Assembly: GCA_035327565.1 (NCBI GenBank)
Contig: DAOLDB010000018.1
Span: 3,640-67,639, forward strand
Direction: 5' to 3'
Origin: JABDLO01 sp035327565
Lineage (GTDB): Bacteria; Bacteroidota; Bacteroidia; Chitinophagales; Saprospiraceae
Length of the DNA: 64,000 nt
Each line of letters opens with the position of its first letter. The first letter of the stretch is position 1. Below, one piece after another: positions 51,189 through 60,622 of this stretch. A program made the position numbers and the translations under genes. The notes below the pieces were generated by a model. The model saw only the letters and a list, made by a program, of their open reading frames with translations, searched no databases and was not told the DNA's origin.

Positions 51189-52460
51189 ATGAGGAAAATG
51201 GGATATCGTCAAACGCTGAAATATATGTTTGAACGACTTCCTATGTTTCAAAGGGTGGGGGCCGCTGCTTACAAGAAAGATTTAAGCAATATAATTGCTT
51301 TATGTGCGTATTTAGGTGATCCTCACCTGCACTTTCCTTCCATTCATATTGCCGGGACCAATGGAAAAGGTTCTGTAACCCACATGATTGCAGCCGGATT
51401 AATGGCGCAGGGATTTAAAGTAGGCATCTATACTTCGCCACATTACAAAGATTTCAGAGAACGAATAAAAATAAACGGTGCATGGATCCAAAAAAAAGAA
51501 GTCATAGATTTTATACATCACTTGAAGGAGGTAATTGAGAAAATCCAACCTTCATTTTTTGAAATCACTTTGGCTTTGGCTTTCGATTATTTCAGGAATG
51601 AAAAGGTAGATTATGCCGTTATCGAAACCGGTTTGGGGGGCCGCCTGGATAGTACTAATATCATTACCCCTATGTTGTCAGTAATTACTAATATATCATT
51701 TGACCATCAATCATTCTTAGGCAATTCTTTACCGGAAATAGCCGGTGAGAAAGCCGGGATTATAAAACCGGGCATAACTGTATTGATTGGTGAAAGACAG
51801 AAAGAGGTGGAAAAAGTATTTTTGGATAAGGCCAGAGTGACCAATAGTCTTTTATTTTTTGCAGAAGATATGATAACCATTTCTCCATCATGGTCCGTAG
51901 ATTTTGGTGGAAAATCAATTGTCAATCGATTGGAATTAGATATTGATGGTCCCTTTGTTGTTAAAAACCTAAGGACCTCTTTTGCTGCATTGATGTTACT
52001 TGCCAATCTGGGAATACCCATTGAATGGAGTAGAATCAACACACTGTTTTCTGATTTTAGTAATCAATTGCAGTACATTGGCAGATGGCATTGGATTGGC
52101 AAGAATCCTGACATTCTTTGCGATAGTGCGCACAATCAGGCGGGAATCCAGCAATCCATGCAAAGAATCCGTGAACTGAAGTATAAAAGAGTACATTTGA
52201 TTCTTGGATTTTCCGAGGATAAAGATTTGAATACCCTATGGCCATGGCTTCCTCCTTACGGATTATATTATTTTGTTAAAGCCAAAGTGCCGAGAGGACT
52301 CCCGGTGATGAAGTTAAAGGACTGTGCAGAGAAAGCAGGAATTCAAGGTAAGATATATATTTCAGCAAAAAAAGCATTGGCCGCAGCAAAGAAAAAGGCT
52401 TCAGAAGAGGATCTCATATACATTGGAGGGAGTATTTTCGTCATTGGAGAAATTCTCTAA
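51189..52460 (+). CDS. folC: Bifunctional folylpolyglutamate/dihydrofolate synthase
   Basis: A 423-residue Mur-ligase-family enzyme. P-loop G-T-N-G-K-G-S (residues 56-62), the T-S-P-H motif of the Omega loop, E-T-G-L-G-G-R-L-D-S-T-N near residue 142, and the C-terminal D-x-A-H-N motif (C-D-S-A-H-N-Q) near 317. It adds glutamate to dihydropteroate and folates. The first of four plus-strand genes with short gaps (19, about 50 and about 53 bases). Confidence 0.93.
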   Translation: MRKMGYRQTLKYMFERLPMFQRVGAAAYKKDLSNIIALCAYLGDPHLHFPSIHIAGTNGKGSVTHMIAAGLMAQGFKVGIYTSPHYKDFRERIKINGAWIQKKEVIDFIHHLKEVIEKIQPSFFEITLALAFDYFRNEKVDYAVIETGLGGRLDSTNIITPMLSVITNISFDHQSFLGNSLPEIAGEKAGIIKPGITVLIGERQKEVEKVFLDKARVTNSLLFFAEDMITISPSWSVDFGGKSIVNRLELDIDGPFVVKNLRTSFAALMLLANLGIPIEWSRINTLFSDFSNQLQYIGRWHWIGKNPDILCDSAHNQAGIQQSMQRIRELKYKRVHLILGFSEDKDLNTLWPWLPPYGLYYFVKAKVPRGLPVMKLKDCAEKAGIQGKIYISAKKALAAAKKKASEEDLIYIGGSIFVIGEIL

Positions 52461-52478
52461 CACAAATAAACCCGAACT

Positions 52479-53045
52479 ATGAGTGTTCCTGAACTTTATA
52501 TAGGACCCCACAGGACAGAGCAGGATCTTGAGAACATCATCAGCCTGCAGGCTGAAAATTTCGAAAATGCAGTAACTCCTGAAGAAGCCCGTAAGGAAGG
52601 CTTTGTTACCATTATATATGATGTGCCAACATTGAGAAATATTTGTGGCCCATACCGCCATATAATAGCGGTTGATGGCGAAATTTTAGCCGGTTATGCA
52701 TTGGTCTTACTGAAGAGTGCTGTTCCGGATGTGCCTTTTGTACTACCCATGGTCAACATGATTAAGAACCTTTCTTTTAAAGGTGTAGATTTGGAAGAGG
52801 AGAATTGGTTTATAATGGGACAAGTATGTGTGGCAAAACCCTATCGTGGAAAAGGAGTATTACAAGCTATGTATGACTCGATGAAGAATTACTATATGAA
52901 TATATTTCAGTATATTATAACAGAAATTGCTGGTAGAAATCAACGCTCCTTGTATGCACACCAAAATGTCGGCTTTAAGATATTGCATAGTTTTCATGAT
53001 GATCAGGGTGAATTATGGCATATTGTCATTTTGCCGGTTTTTTAG
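52479..53045 (+). CDS. GNAT family N-acetyltransferase
   Basis: A 188-residue acetyltransferase. The acetyl-CoA motif A is G-Q-V-C-V-A-K-P-Y-R-G-K-G-V-L-Q-A-M near residues 111-128 and the late N-Q-R-S-L-Y-A-H-Q-N-V-G-F-K marks motif B. Acceptor unknown. It starts 18 bases after folC. Confidence 0.85.
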   Translation: MSVPELYIGPHRTEQDLENIISLQAENFENAVTPEEARKEGFVTIIYDVPTLRNICGPYRHIIAVDGEILAGYALVLLKSAVPDVPFVLPMVNMIKNLSFKGVDLEEENWFIMGQVCVAKPYRGKGVLQAMYDSMKNYYMNIFQYIITEIAGRNQRSLYAHQNVGFKILHSFHDDQGELWHIVILPVF

Positions 53046-53096
53046 TAACTTTAATCTGTTTGTCATGTTTTTACTGTGGACAATACATTTATTAGT

Positions 53097-53669
53097 ATGA
53101 ATCAGTCTCAAAGAAAAGTGGCTTTAGCTCTGGGGGGAAGCAGTGGTACTATGTATGCTTATCTTTTGATGAAAAAGTTGGCCACGTTCTCCAATATTCA
53201 TGTTTCCGTGGTGATGTCGGATAATGCCATTGTCAACTGGGAATTGGAGTTAGGGCCGTTTGTAGAGAGCCAGATACCTTTTCGGATTTATAAGAATGAT
53301 GATTTTTTCGCTCCCTTTGCTTCAGGCTCTGCTCGTTTTGACACTTTGGTGATTTGTCCCTGTTCAATGGGTTTGCTGGGCCGGATCGCCCTGGGAATTT
53401 CAAATGATTTGATTACCAGGACTGCCGATGTCATGTTGAAGGAAAGAAGAAAATTGATTATTGTTCCCCGGGAAGCCCCTTATAATATAATTCATTTGGA
53501 AAATATGCTCAGGCTTACTCAGGCAGGGGCCATCATATGTCCGGCTTCTCCTTCATTTTATAGCAGACCCAAATCCATTGAAGATCTTTGTAACACTATC
53601 GTAGACCGTGTTTTGGATATTATTGACCTGCCGGTTGATACTTACAGATGGGGCAGTGCCGATAAATAG
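53097..53669 (+). CDS. ubiX: UbiX-family flavin prenyltransferase
   Basis: A 190-residue flavoprotein of the UbiX/Pad1 family that would prenylate FMN to give the cofactor of UbiD-type decarboxylases. Marks: V-A-L-A-L-G-G-S-S-G-T near the N-terminus, C-P-C-S-M-G-L-L-G-R-I-A-L-G near residue 90, N-D-L-I-T-R-T-A-D-V-M-L-K-E-R-R and V-P-R-E-A-P-Y near 130. A GTG at 53076 could extend it by 7 codons; the ATG at 53097 gives the usual N-terminus. No ubiD is adjacent in this window; the menaquinone route is the likeliest user. Confidence 0.88.
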   Translation: MNQSQRKVALALGGSSGTMYAYLLMKKLATFSNIHVSVVMSDNAIVNWELELGPFVESQIPFRIYKNDDFFAPFASGSARFDTLVICPCSMGLLGRIALGISNDLITRTADVMLKERRKLIIVPREAPYNIIHLENMLRLTQAGAIICPASPSFYSRPKSIEDLCNTIVDRVLDIIDLPVDTYRWGSADK

Positions 53670-53722
53670 TAGTTTGAAAAGTCGATTTAAATCGTACTTT
53701 AGCCCTCCTGAAAGTATTAATT

Positions 53723-54469
53723 ATGTTGGGTTACCCATTGGCATTCATTCGCTTATTGGTCATTATTTTATCCATGGCTATATGTATTTTTCTTTACCTT
53801 TTGTCAATGCTGATCGTCCAGCATACTCCAAACCGTGCGTTTCGACTGCGGAGGCTATGGCTTCGATTTGCGCTTTGGGTTTTGAACATTAAAGTTCAAA
53901 AGACCGGCGGGCCAATCAGGGATCCTGCTTTATATGTTTGTAATCACCGTTCATTTACTGATCCTGTCATTTTATGTCGCTTTGTAGACGCTTTTGTTAT
54001 TGCCAAAGCTGAAGTGGCTTCCTATCCATTGATTAATAAAGGAGCGGAACTCACCGGTGTGGTGTGGGTGAAAAGAGAAAATAAAGGGTCGAGAAAAAAG
54101 ACACGGAGTCGAATGATTGAAATTTTGCAGGAAGGTTTTAACGTATTGGTATATCCTGAAGGAACAGTAGGGCAGGTTAAGGGTACATTACTTTTTCGAC
54201 CTGGCACTTTTGATGAAGCAGCTAAATATGGTTATTCAGTAGTTCCTGTTGCCTGTGAATACCGTTCACCCAAAGATCTGTGGGATATACCAAATCTCGT
54301 TTTATTTTATTTTAAGCAGTTTTCAAAATGGAAAACTGAATGCAAACTGGAGTTTGGAGATCCCTTACATTCAACATCCGGAGAAGTATTACACCAGCAG
54401 GCGTATTTATGGATCAATGAAAAAATCAATGAGATGCAAAAGAATTGGTCTTATGCATTTCCAGAGTAG
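53723..54469 (+). CDS. plsC: 1-acyl-glycerol-3-phosphate acyltransferase (PlsC-like)
   Basis: A 248-residue membrane acyltransferase with an N-terminal helix pair (about residues 5-33), the catalytic N-H-R-S-F-T-D (H-x4-D) near residue 75 and the substrate motif Y-P-E-G-T near 148. It acylates lysophosphatidic acid in phospholipid synthesis; other acyl acceptors are possible for this broad family. It ends the folC run and is convergent with msrB. Confidence 0.87.
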   Translation: MLGYPLAFIRLLVIILSMAICIFLYLLSMLIVQHTPNRAFRLRRLWLRFALWVLNIKVQKTGGPIRDPALYVCNHRSFTDPVILCRFVDAFVIAKAEVASYPLINKGAELTGVVWVKRENKGSRKKTRSRMIEILQEGFNVLVYPEGTVGQVKGTLLFRPGTFDEAAKYGYSVVPVACEYRSPKDLWDIPNLVLFYFKQFSKWKTECKLEFGDPLHSTSGEVLHQQAYLWINEKINEMQKNWSYAFPE

Positions 54470-54494
54470 CATGCCATCGGTTCCCCATACTGTA

Positions 54495-54872
54495 TTATAT
54501 TTCTTTTTCAGAGGGTACAAAGCGTATGGAAAGTGAATTAACGCAATGCCTGGTATTTTTGGGCGTTAGTCTTTCTCCTTTAAATACATGGCCTAAATGC
54601 CCGTCACAGTTTGCACAAACGATTTCAATTCTTCGTCCATCCGGATCGGGAACTCTTTTGACCGCCCCGGGAATTTCATCATCAAAAGCTGGCCAACCAC
54701 AACCAGAATCAAACTTATCGGAGGAATGATATAGTGAAGTATTGCACCGGCGACATATGTATTTTCCAGGAGAAAACAGCTTGTCATATTCACCGGAAAA
54801 AGGTCGTTCCGTGCCTTTAAATACAATGATTCTTTCTTCTTCAGGAGTTAAATTATTGTAATTATTCTGCAT
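54495..54872 (-). CDS. msrB: Peptide-methionine (R)-S-oxide reductase
   Basis: A 125-residue MsrB that reduces the R-form of methionine sulfoxide. Catalytic Cys110 in R-H-C-V-N-S-L-S-I-R-F and the zinc site Cys40-x-x-Cys43 / Cys86-x-x-Cys89 are all present, as is the substrate pocket S-G-C-G-W-P-A-F. No signal peptide. It overlaps msrA by 11 bases and is translated with it. Confidence 0.95.
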   Translation of the reverse strand: MQNNYNNLTPEEERIIVFKGTERPFSGEYDKLFSPGKYICRRCNTSLYHSSDKFDSGCGWPAFDDEIPGAVKRVPDPDGRRIEIVCANCDGHLGHVFKGERLTPKNTRHCVNSLSIRFVPSEKEI

Positions 54873-55425
54873 GACTATTCTTTAAAAAAAATTGAAATTT
54901 TTTATTCACTTTATCAAGCTTGGGATGAATAACAATTCTACAATAAGGGGCATAGCTATTGGAGTTGTAATAATTGTGATGATAGGTCTCCGCTTCATAA
55001 AATGTAGTTGCTTTAGACAATTCGGTGACAATAGGGGCGTTCCAAATTTTAGATGCTATTTGAATGATGGAGTCCTCTGCCAAAAGTTTTTGACTTTCAT
55101 CATGATAGAAAATTACAGACCGGTATTGCGTACCGATGTCATTGCCCTGCCGGTTGAGAGTTGTGGGATCGTGGGCATACCAAAATATCTCTAATAATTG
55201 TTCATAGGAGATTTTCCGTGGATTGAAAATGATTTCGATGACTTCAGCATGTCCGGTATTCCCGGTACATATTTCTCTGTATGTCGGGTTTGTAGTGGAC
55301 CCACCCATATATCCGGGACGAACTTGAATTACTCCTTCCACCCTTTGAAATACTGCTTCAGTACACCAAAAACAACCACCTCCGAAAGTAGCTTTGGCAT
55401 GTATTATTTCTTCGAGATTCTCCAT
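54862..55425 (-). CDS. msrA: Peptide-methionine (S)-S-oxide reductase
   Basis: A 187-residue MsrA for the S-form of methionine sulfoxide. The nucleophile is Cys18 in G-G-G-C-F-W-C-T-E-A, and the substrate motif G-N-T-G-H-A-E-V near residue 55 and Y-W-A-H-D-P-T-T near 81 are seen. Upstream of msrB, with which it makes a complete repair pair for protein methionines. Confidence 0.95.
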   Translation of the reverse strand: MENLEEIIHAKATFGGGCFWCTEAVFQRVEGVIQVRPGYMGGSTTNPTYREICTGNTGHAEVIEIIFNPRKISYEQLLEIFWYAHDPTTLNRQGNDIGTQYRSVIFYHDESQKLLAEDSIIQIASKIWNAPIVTELSKATTFYEAETYHHNYYNSNSYAPYCRIVIHPKLDKVNKKFQFFLKNSHAE

Positions 55426-55534
55426 GTGGTTTTGCGATACTTATTTTTTAGTAGGCCAAGATGAATAACAGGCAAAGACATGAAAAGTTTTTTAATTTTC
55501 TTTCAATATTAACCGCCAAAAGGAAAATCATTTT

Positions 55535-55542
55535 TATATTTG
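55535..55542 (+). promoter_or_regulatory. -7 box of a probable tRNA promoter
   Basis: TATATTTG followed by CG matches the Bacteroidota -7 consensus and lies about 110 bases upstream of the tRNA. The -33 element is not clear. A CCCAATTGGG palindrome follows directly. The 75-codon open frame overlapping this region looks like chance. Confidence 0.45.
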
Positions 55543-55650
55543 CGTCCCAATTGGGAAATTTTACATTTTCTGCGATTGAAAACTTTTTCTATATGAATGG
55601 GCATCTTTTCAGAAAAAAAGTAGTTGATAATAATAACAACAAAAATACAT

Positions 55651-55723
<73 letters not shown>

Positions 55724-55731
55724 CTATAATC

Positions 55732-55768
55732 AAACCGCTGTCAGAAGTTTCTTTCAGCGGTTTTTTTT
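55732..55768 (+). terminator. Rho-independent terminator of the tRNA gene
   Basis: AAACCGCTG (55732-55740) pairs with CAGCGGTTT (55755-55763) over 9 bp with a 14-base loop, and the T-run continues to 55768. Confidence 0.9.
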
Positions 55769-55881
55769 ATTATTTTGTAGCACTTTATCTAAAAGTAAGT
55801 AAGTTGTGATCAGGGTCTATCAAAGAAAACTCTTTCTCTCCCAAGGGTTTTATTTCTGTCAACATTTACAGCTATCATTCC

Positions 55882-56289
55882 TTAATTCATGGCCATCATA
55901 ATTCCTCCTGAAATGGCCAGTCCTAATGAAATGTAAACCCCATCAATAAGGAATATCCGGATGGATTTTCTCTGGTACAAATAATTAATTCCTACTGTGG
56001 AAGTGCCAAAGAATGCACCGGCAAAGGCGCCATAACAAAGACCATTGAGGAATGTACGTTCTATACCTGTATCATTTGATATGAAATGTGCTAGTGCATA
56101 AGACATCAATATCATGAGTACCAGGCTCAATCCAAAGATCAAAGGCATATTTGCCCCTTTTAGATCTTCATCAGAAAATCCCATTTCCTTTTGCCACATT
56201 TTACCAAATAGGAGGGGACTATACCATAATGATCCTAAAATCCAGAAAGAAACACCTCCAAGAATAATGGATAAAATTCCGGGTTCCAT
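55882..56289 (-). CDS. DUF1761 integral membrane protein
   Basis: A 135-residue protein with four membrane helices (about residues 5-25, 50-70, 82-103, 112-133). The opening segment with S-F-W-I-L-G-S-L-W-Y-S-P-L-L-F-G-K-x-W matches DUF1761. Function unknown. It stands alone between the tRNA and the AstE/GCS2 pair. Confidence 0.82.
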   Translation of the reverse strand: MEPGILSIILGGVSFWILGSLWYSPLLFGKMWQKEMGFSDEDLKGANMPLIFGLSLVLMILMSYALAHFISNDTGIERTFLNGLCYGAFAGAFFGTSTVGINYLYQRKSIRIFLIDGVYISLGLAISGGIMMAMN

Positions 56290-56473
56290 AGCTTAATTTT
56301 TAAATGGTTAGAAAAATATGTATACACTAATATTCTCATTTAAAGAAATAAATTTCAAAACAAATCTATTGAATAAAGCTAATGAAAGTTATATTTTTTA
56401 CAAACTCAAAGAGTATAAAAGTGTAATAATTCATTTCCACCAATTCTTTTTTTAATGTATAGGGGCGCGTAAA

Positions 56474-57658
56474 TTACCACCAGGGAGTTTTTCGGTAAAT
56501 ATTTTTTTTGGATGTCCTTTCTCTGTTATATAGTCGTACATTTTGATCATCCGATTTTTGAATTCGATAGCCAAAAAGGTGGAAAATTGATTTCGCCAGA
56601 TATTTTGTTATGTTCAGATCAGCAATCAGTACTTTCTTGTTATTCTCATCTTTTTGAATACCTGGAAGTATTCTCAGGAGACTGTATAATTTATATTTGC
56701 GAAGAAAGGATGAAAGTTTTAATGCCCATTCCGGTATTCTGTGAATGATGAAAAAGGCATCATTTCCTAGTTTTTGGTACAAGGGCATGAGTATTCTTCC
56801 ACTGATCGGAGAGTGAAACTGATGGCCATTAAGCATTGCTAAGGTTTCTCCTTTTTTTATTGTTTGAAAACTTTCAAATCCAGGCAGCATTTGAAAACTA
56901 TCATTACTGCCAAGTGGATGATGATGAACTATTTCAAAAGCTTTATTCAAATGAGATGATCTTACTGCAAGACGATTGAAATGATAAAAATGCTTTTTGG
57001 GATCATGTTGTATAAAAGCGCCGGTAAATGAAAGAGTCAGATAAATGAAGGAGAGGGTGTTCTCTATTGATTTTGGGTCGTTATGTTGGCCTGCTTCAAA
57101 CCCTAATGCTACAAAACCTTTAGAATTAATGTAACTCAACATGGGCCCTTCCAAAAATTCTTCTATCCCTAGTATTACCGGAACCGGAAATTTCATAGCT
57201 AATTTTCGATTGATTAAAGCGTCATTAATAGTTATGAAGGGTATGGACTTACTTGAAGTGGTGTGAAAATCGATAAAATAAACAGGTGTCTTTTTATCCT
57301 GAATCTCATGATTGATGAGATAGATGAGATCAAGCATTTCAAGCTCTTCTATATTCAGAGCGTTTCTATTGGAATCTTTGACATAGGCAATTCTGTCTTC
57401 TGTCCAGATTCTGTTGAGGTCAATATCTATAAAGCGAGTATTTTCGAAAAAGGCAGATCGGTTGCCCAATATGGCGTGTAAAGTACCTTTAATACTTTCC
57501 TTATGTGTTTCAAGCTCTTGAAACAGTTCTTGCAATGCGATGATACCTGCCTTTTCGTTACCATGAATTCCAGCGAAAAAAAAGTATAAAGGACCTTTGT
57601 TCTTGCCTCTTATAGTACCCAAAATTCGTGAAGTCACCCGTACATCTGTTAAATCCAT
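56474..57658 (-). CDS. Succinylglutamate desuccinylase/aspartoacylase family protein
   Basis: A 394-residue zinc-dependent deacylase/carboxypeptidase of the AstE/AspA (M14-like) group. The first zinc ligands lie in F-A-G-I-H-G-N-E-K-A-G (His and Glu, near residue 30), the conserved Arg/Asn in D-I-D-L-N-R-I-W, and the third ligand in F-I-D-F-H-T-T-S; G-F-E-A-G-Q-H near 190 probably carries the general base Glu. A TTG at 57685 could extend it to 403 residues; the ATG at 57658 fits the family N-terminus. It lies about 20 bases after the GCS2-CBS ligase gene on the same strand, so the two probably make and cut the same type of amide bond. Confidence 0.85.
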   Translation of the reverse strand: MDLTDVRVTSRILGTIRGKNKGPLYFFFAGIHGNEKAGIIALQELFQELETHKESIKGTLHAILGNRSAFFENTRFIDIDLNRIWTEDRIAYVKDSNRNALNIEELEMLDLIYLINHEIQDKKTPVYFIDFHTTSSKSIPFITINDALINRKLAMKFPVPVILGIEEFLEGPMLSYINSKGFVALGFEAGQHNDPKSIENTLSFIYLTLSFTGAFIQHDPKKHFYHFNRLAVRSSHLNKAFEIVHHHPLGSNDSFQMLPGFESFQTIKKGETLAMLNGHQFHSPISGRILMPLYQKLGNDAFFIIHRIPEWALKLSSFLRKYKLYSLLRILPGIQKDENNKKVLIADLNITKYLAKSIFHLFGYRIQKSDDQNVRLYNRERTSKKNIYRKTPWW

Positions 57659-57678
57659 CCCCTGAAAAATATGATTGT

Positions 57679-59529
57679 TCACCAATCCTTTGAAGTTATA
57701 ATTCCAAGCAAAATACCATTATTTACAACGGGGAGACAATTGAAATTGTGTTTTTCCATAATGGTTTTGGCTTTTTCTACCGTTGATTCCGAATCGATAG
57801 TAACAATTCTTTTTTTCATCATTTGGTTCACACTGTATTTTATGGAATCACGGTTTTCTTTATATTTTAACACATCGGTCCAGGTTATTAAACCCAATAA
57901 TTTATTCTTTTTATTGACAACGGGCATGTGGTGAATATTTTTCCAAAACATTAAATTTACAACCCATTCCAGTGGGTCTTTTCCTTCCACTGTAAATATA
58001 TCAGTACTCATTACATGTTTCACCTTTTTCTCTTGATATAAACTATGAAAATTTGATGCTTTTAAAACAGGCCAATGACTAACGGGCAACTCCTCTTCCT
58101 GATATTTCAACATTTCGATTGTTAAAACTTCAAGGGCAGATTCTCTTTTCATTATTTTTTGTAAGTTCCTGTAGCTGCGAATCATCCATTCTGATCCATT
58201 ATGATGAATAATTCTGTTTTCTATTACCTGCAGGTATTTTTCAATTTCATCTGAAGAAATGCCGCATCGATGTAAACCGCTACGAGCCATGGGTAGTAGC
58301 AGTTCAGAAAGAAGTGCTTTGGCAGTATACATTTTTCCTTTCCAATCAAATTGGCTGTACATACCATATCGGGCTGCTCTATAAAAATTGGATTTTATTT
58401 CCTTAAAATCGATGGTTTTATGTATTTCATTATACTCTTCATTCTTCCCTTTCATCAGCCCGACCCATAGGGCCATATTGGCCATTTCGTCGATAACTGT
58501 TGGGCCGGATGGAATATATCTGTTTTCAATCCTGAGGTGGGGTTTTCCGCCTCCAACGCCATAACAAGCCCTGTTCCAACGGTATACTGTACCATTCTGG
58601 AGATTTAATGCACGCAATTTTGGAATAATCCCATTTTGGACCGCCTTTACACTGTCTTCATCAAAATCACTGGAAACAAGACTTCTGAATCGGGCTAAAT
58701 TGTCTTTATATATGTCAGCAATCGTGCCCGTTTGCCAGTTTTCTTCAAAACTTACTCTGGGCTGATTATCATTAAGGTGGTATGAATTGGCACGCAGATC
58801 CACACTTTGACTAAATAAAGCAATCCTGGTTTCATGCCATAATTCTTTACCAAATAATAACGGAGAGTTGGCCGTTATAGCTAACAGGGGTGCAGATATC
58901 ATTTGTGCCCAATTGAACAGACCAACAAACTCATCAGGGTCAATCTGCAAATGCATTTGCCAGCTGGTATTACAACTCTCAAGCATCAAAGTATCATGCA
59001 GTAAATTCACTTCATCCAGGCCTTTTATATGAATATTAAAATCTTCTCCGCGGGTTTTTAATACCGCTTGGTTCAATACAGCATATCTTTCTACCGGAGT
59101 CATATTTTTTATATCCAGATGTGAAGGGTTGAGGGTAGGAAGTATTCCTGTAAGTAAAATGCTTGTATCCATGCCGGCTGCAGTTACTTTTAGTTTATTG
59201 ATAAGTTGGTTTAATTGTGAATGCATTTCCAGAAAGCAACCTGAGGCTAGTTCGAGGGGATCCGAATTAATTTCTAAATTAAATTTCCCAATTTCTGTAG
59301 TATAATGAGGATCATTTACTCTCCGTAATAATTCCATAGCATTGAATGCCGGAGAATGAATATTCTTTGTAATAAAGAGTTCTTGTTCTGCACCTATTCG
59401 AATGGGATTCTTTTCAATAATGCCTTCGTGAATCATCATTTCGAGTGCCTCTATATCTCTGAGTAAATGATGAAAATAATTGGCTTTTTGCCTCTTACCC
59501 CTTAACCTGGTTACATTTAGACTACCCAT
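57679..59529 (-). CDS. GCS2-type carboxylate-amine ligase fused to a CBS pair
   Basis: A 616-residue protein. Residues about 35-400 form a glutamate-cysteine-ligase-2 (YbdK-like) domain: R-I-G-A-E-Q-E-L-F holds the metal-binding glutamates, followed by F-N-L-E-I-N-S-D-P, W-Q-M-H-L-Q-I and P-H-L-R-I-E-N-R-Y-I-P-S-G-P. After a helical linker the C-terminus carries two CBS motifs (503-616: H-M-P-V-V and L-L-G-L-I-T-W-T-D, then C-L-P-V-V and L-L-G-I-I-T-S-K-D-W), which usually bind adenine nucleotides. The normal enzyme has no CBS domains, so activity may be gated by ATP/AMP. Product unknown; glutathione is only one possibility. Confidence 0.85.
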   Translation of the reverse strand: MGSLNVTRLRGKRQKANYFHHLLRDIEALEMMIHEGIIEKNPIRIGAEQELFITKNIHSPAFNAMELLRRVNDPHYTTEIGKFNLEINSDPLELASGCFLEMHSQLNQLINKLKVTAAGMDTSILLTGILPTLNPSHLDIKNMTPVERYAVLNQAVLKTRGEDFNIHIKGLDEVNLLHDTLMLESCNTSWQMHLQIDPDEFVGLFNWAQMISAPLLAITANSPLLFGKELWHETRIALFSQSVDLRANSYHLNDNQPRVSFEENWQTGTIADIYKDNLARFRSLVSSDFDEDSVKAVQNGIIPKLRALNLQNGTVYRWNRACYGVGGGKPHLRIENRYIPSGPTVIDEMANMALWVGLMKGKNEEYNEIHKTIDFKEIKSNFYRAARYGMYSQFDWKGKMYTAKALLSELLLPMARSGLHRCGISSDEIEKYLQVIENRIIHHNGSEWMIRSYRNLQKIMKRESALEVLTIEMLKYQEEELPVSHWPVLKASNFHSLYQEKKVKHVMSTDIFTVEGKDPLEWVVNLMFWKNIHHMPVVNKKNKLLGLITWTDVLKYKENRDSIKYSVNQMMKKRIVTIDSESTVEKAKTIMEKHNFNCLPVVNNGILLGIITSKDW

Positions 59530-59664
59530 ATCTTTACCTTAAAGTAAAACAAATACATCCACAATCAATATATACAATCTCCAATAGGTAAAGGTATTGA
59601 TCAGTGTAAGGTGTTAAAATGATCTGAACAGGGTAGGTGATATGATTCAAATTACTAACCTATG

Positions 59665-59699
59665 AAAAAACCCGTTACGAATAATTCATAACGGGTTTT
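59665..59699 (-). terminator. Rho-independent terminator of the head-GIN gene
   Basis: On the minus strand AAAACCCGTTA (59699-59689) pairs with TAACGGGTTTT (59677-59667) over 11 bp and the T-run continues to 59665. It lies 40 bases after the stop of the head-GIN gene. The plus-strand reading also ends in T, so it may work both ways. Confidence 0.88.
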
Positions 59700-59738
59700 A
59701 AAACTTTCAATATTATTAAATCTCCTGTTAAGTATGAT

Positions 59739-60440
59739 TTACATATTTCTTATACTTCCACCGCTATATTTTCCACTATCTAATATTTTTTCCTTGGGTT
59801 CACCTTTAAAACGGATAGAACCTCCACTGCTTGCATTTCCAATGATCTTTTCCATTGCCCACACTTTGGCTGAAGCTCCGGAGCTGGCACTTACTTTAAC
59901 CATGTCCGACTTCAAATCACTGCCATTGAAACTGGCACCTGAACTTACCTGAACATTAGAATTTATTGTGGAGCCCGAAACAGAGCAAGAACCTCCGGAG
60001 GAAATATTGACCTTGCAGTCATTTGATTTAATCACCAGAGCACAGGATGCTCCGGATGAAACATCTATGGACATTTGATGCGAAGCTATTTCTTCTTTAC
60101 TTACTACACGTGATCCGGCACCTGCATCTATGCTTTTTAATTCTTTGTAGTGAAGAGTGATTTTTGCCTTGGATTGATTACCTCCGCTGAATGCAAGCCT
60201 GTCTTTGAACTTGATCAATAATATGTCATTTTTCACCTCGGTCATTAGGTCTTCTGCATCTCCCCTGATCATTTGGATTTCAGCTTTGTTCTGATTGGAT
60301 TTTACTAAATATACTTCAACGCTGCCTCCAACTTTTAATTTTGAATATGCATCAAGTTCTCTCACCTGAGCAAAATTGCTTTGAATGACTAAGCCGGTTA
60401 GGAATAGGGTTGTGGTAAAAAGTGTGATAATAAATTTCAT
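59739..60440 (-). CDS. Head-GIN domain-containing exported protein (DUF2807)
   Basis: A 233-residue protein with a signal peptide (residues 1-24, ending F-A-Q) and a DUF2807 / head-GIN domain, seen as repeated beta-helix turns V-S-S-G-A-S, S-S-G-G-S and A-S-S-G-A-S between residues 125 and 215. The fold is a trimeric beta-helix probably exposed outside the cell; function is unknown but it is common in Bacteroidota. Single gene with its own terminator. Confidence 0.88.
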   Translation of the reverse strand: MKFIITLFTTTLFLTGLVIQSNFAQVRELDAYSKLKVGGSVEVYLVKSNQNKAEIQMIRGDAEDLMTEVKNDILLIKFKDRLAFSGGNQSKAKITLHYKELKSIDAGAGSRVVSKEEIASHQMSIDVSSGASCALVIKSNDCKVNISSGGSCSVSGSTINSNVQVSSGASFNGSDLKSDMVKVSASSGASAKVWAMEKIIGNASSGGSIRFKGEPKEKILDSGKYSGGSIRNM

Positions 60441-60622
60441 GATTTTAATGGTTTAAGTATTCATTTTTTTAATTTCTTACAATATTAAATACGAATAAAC
60501 GTATAAAGGGTTGCATAGTCGTTATTAAAAATATACTCATAGTTTAAAAAATATTTCCCGTAACGCTACTCAAAACTTGGGGAAGGCTATTGAAATCAAA
60601 TTTCTGAATTCTTTCAAACCAG

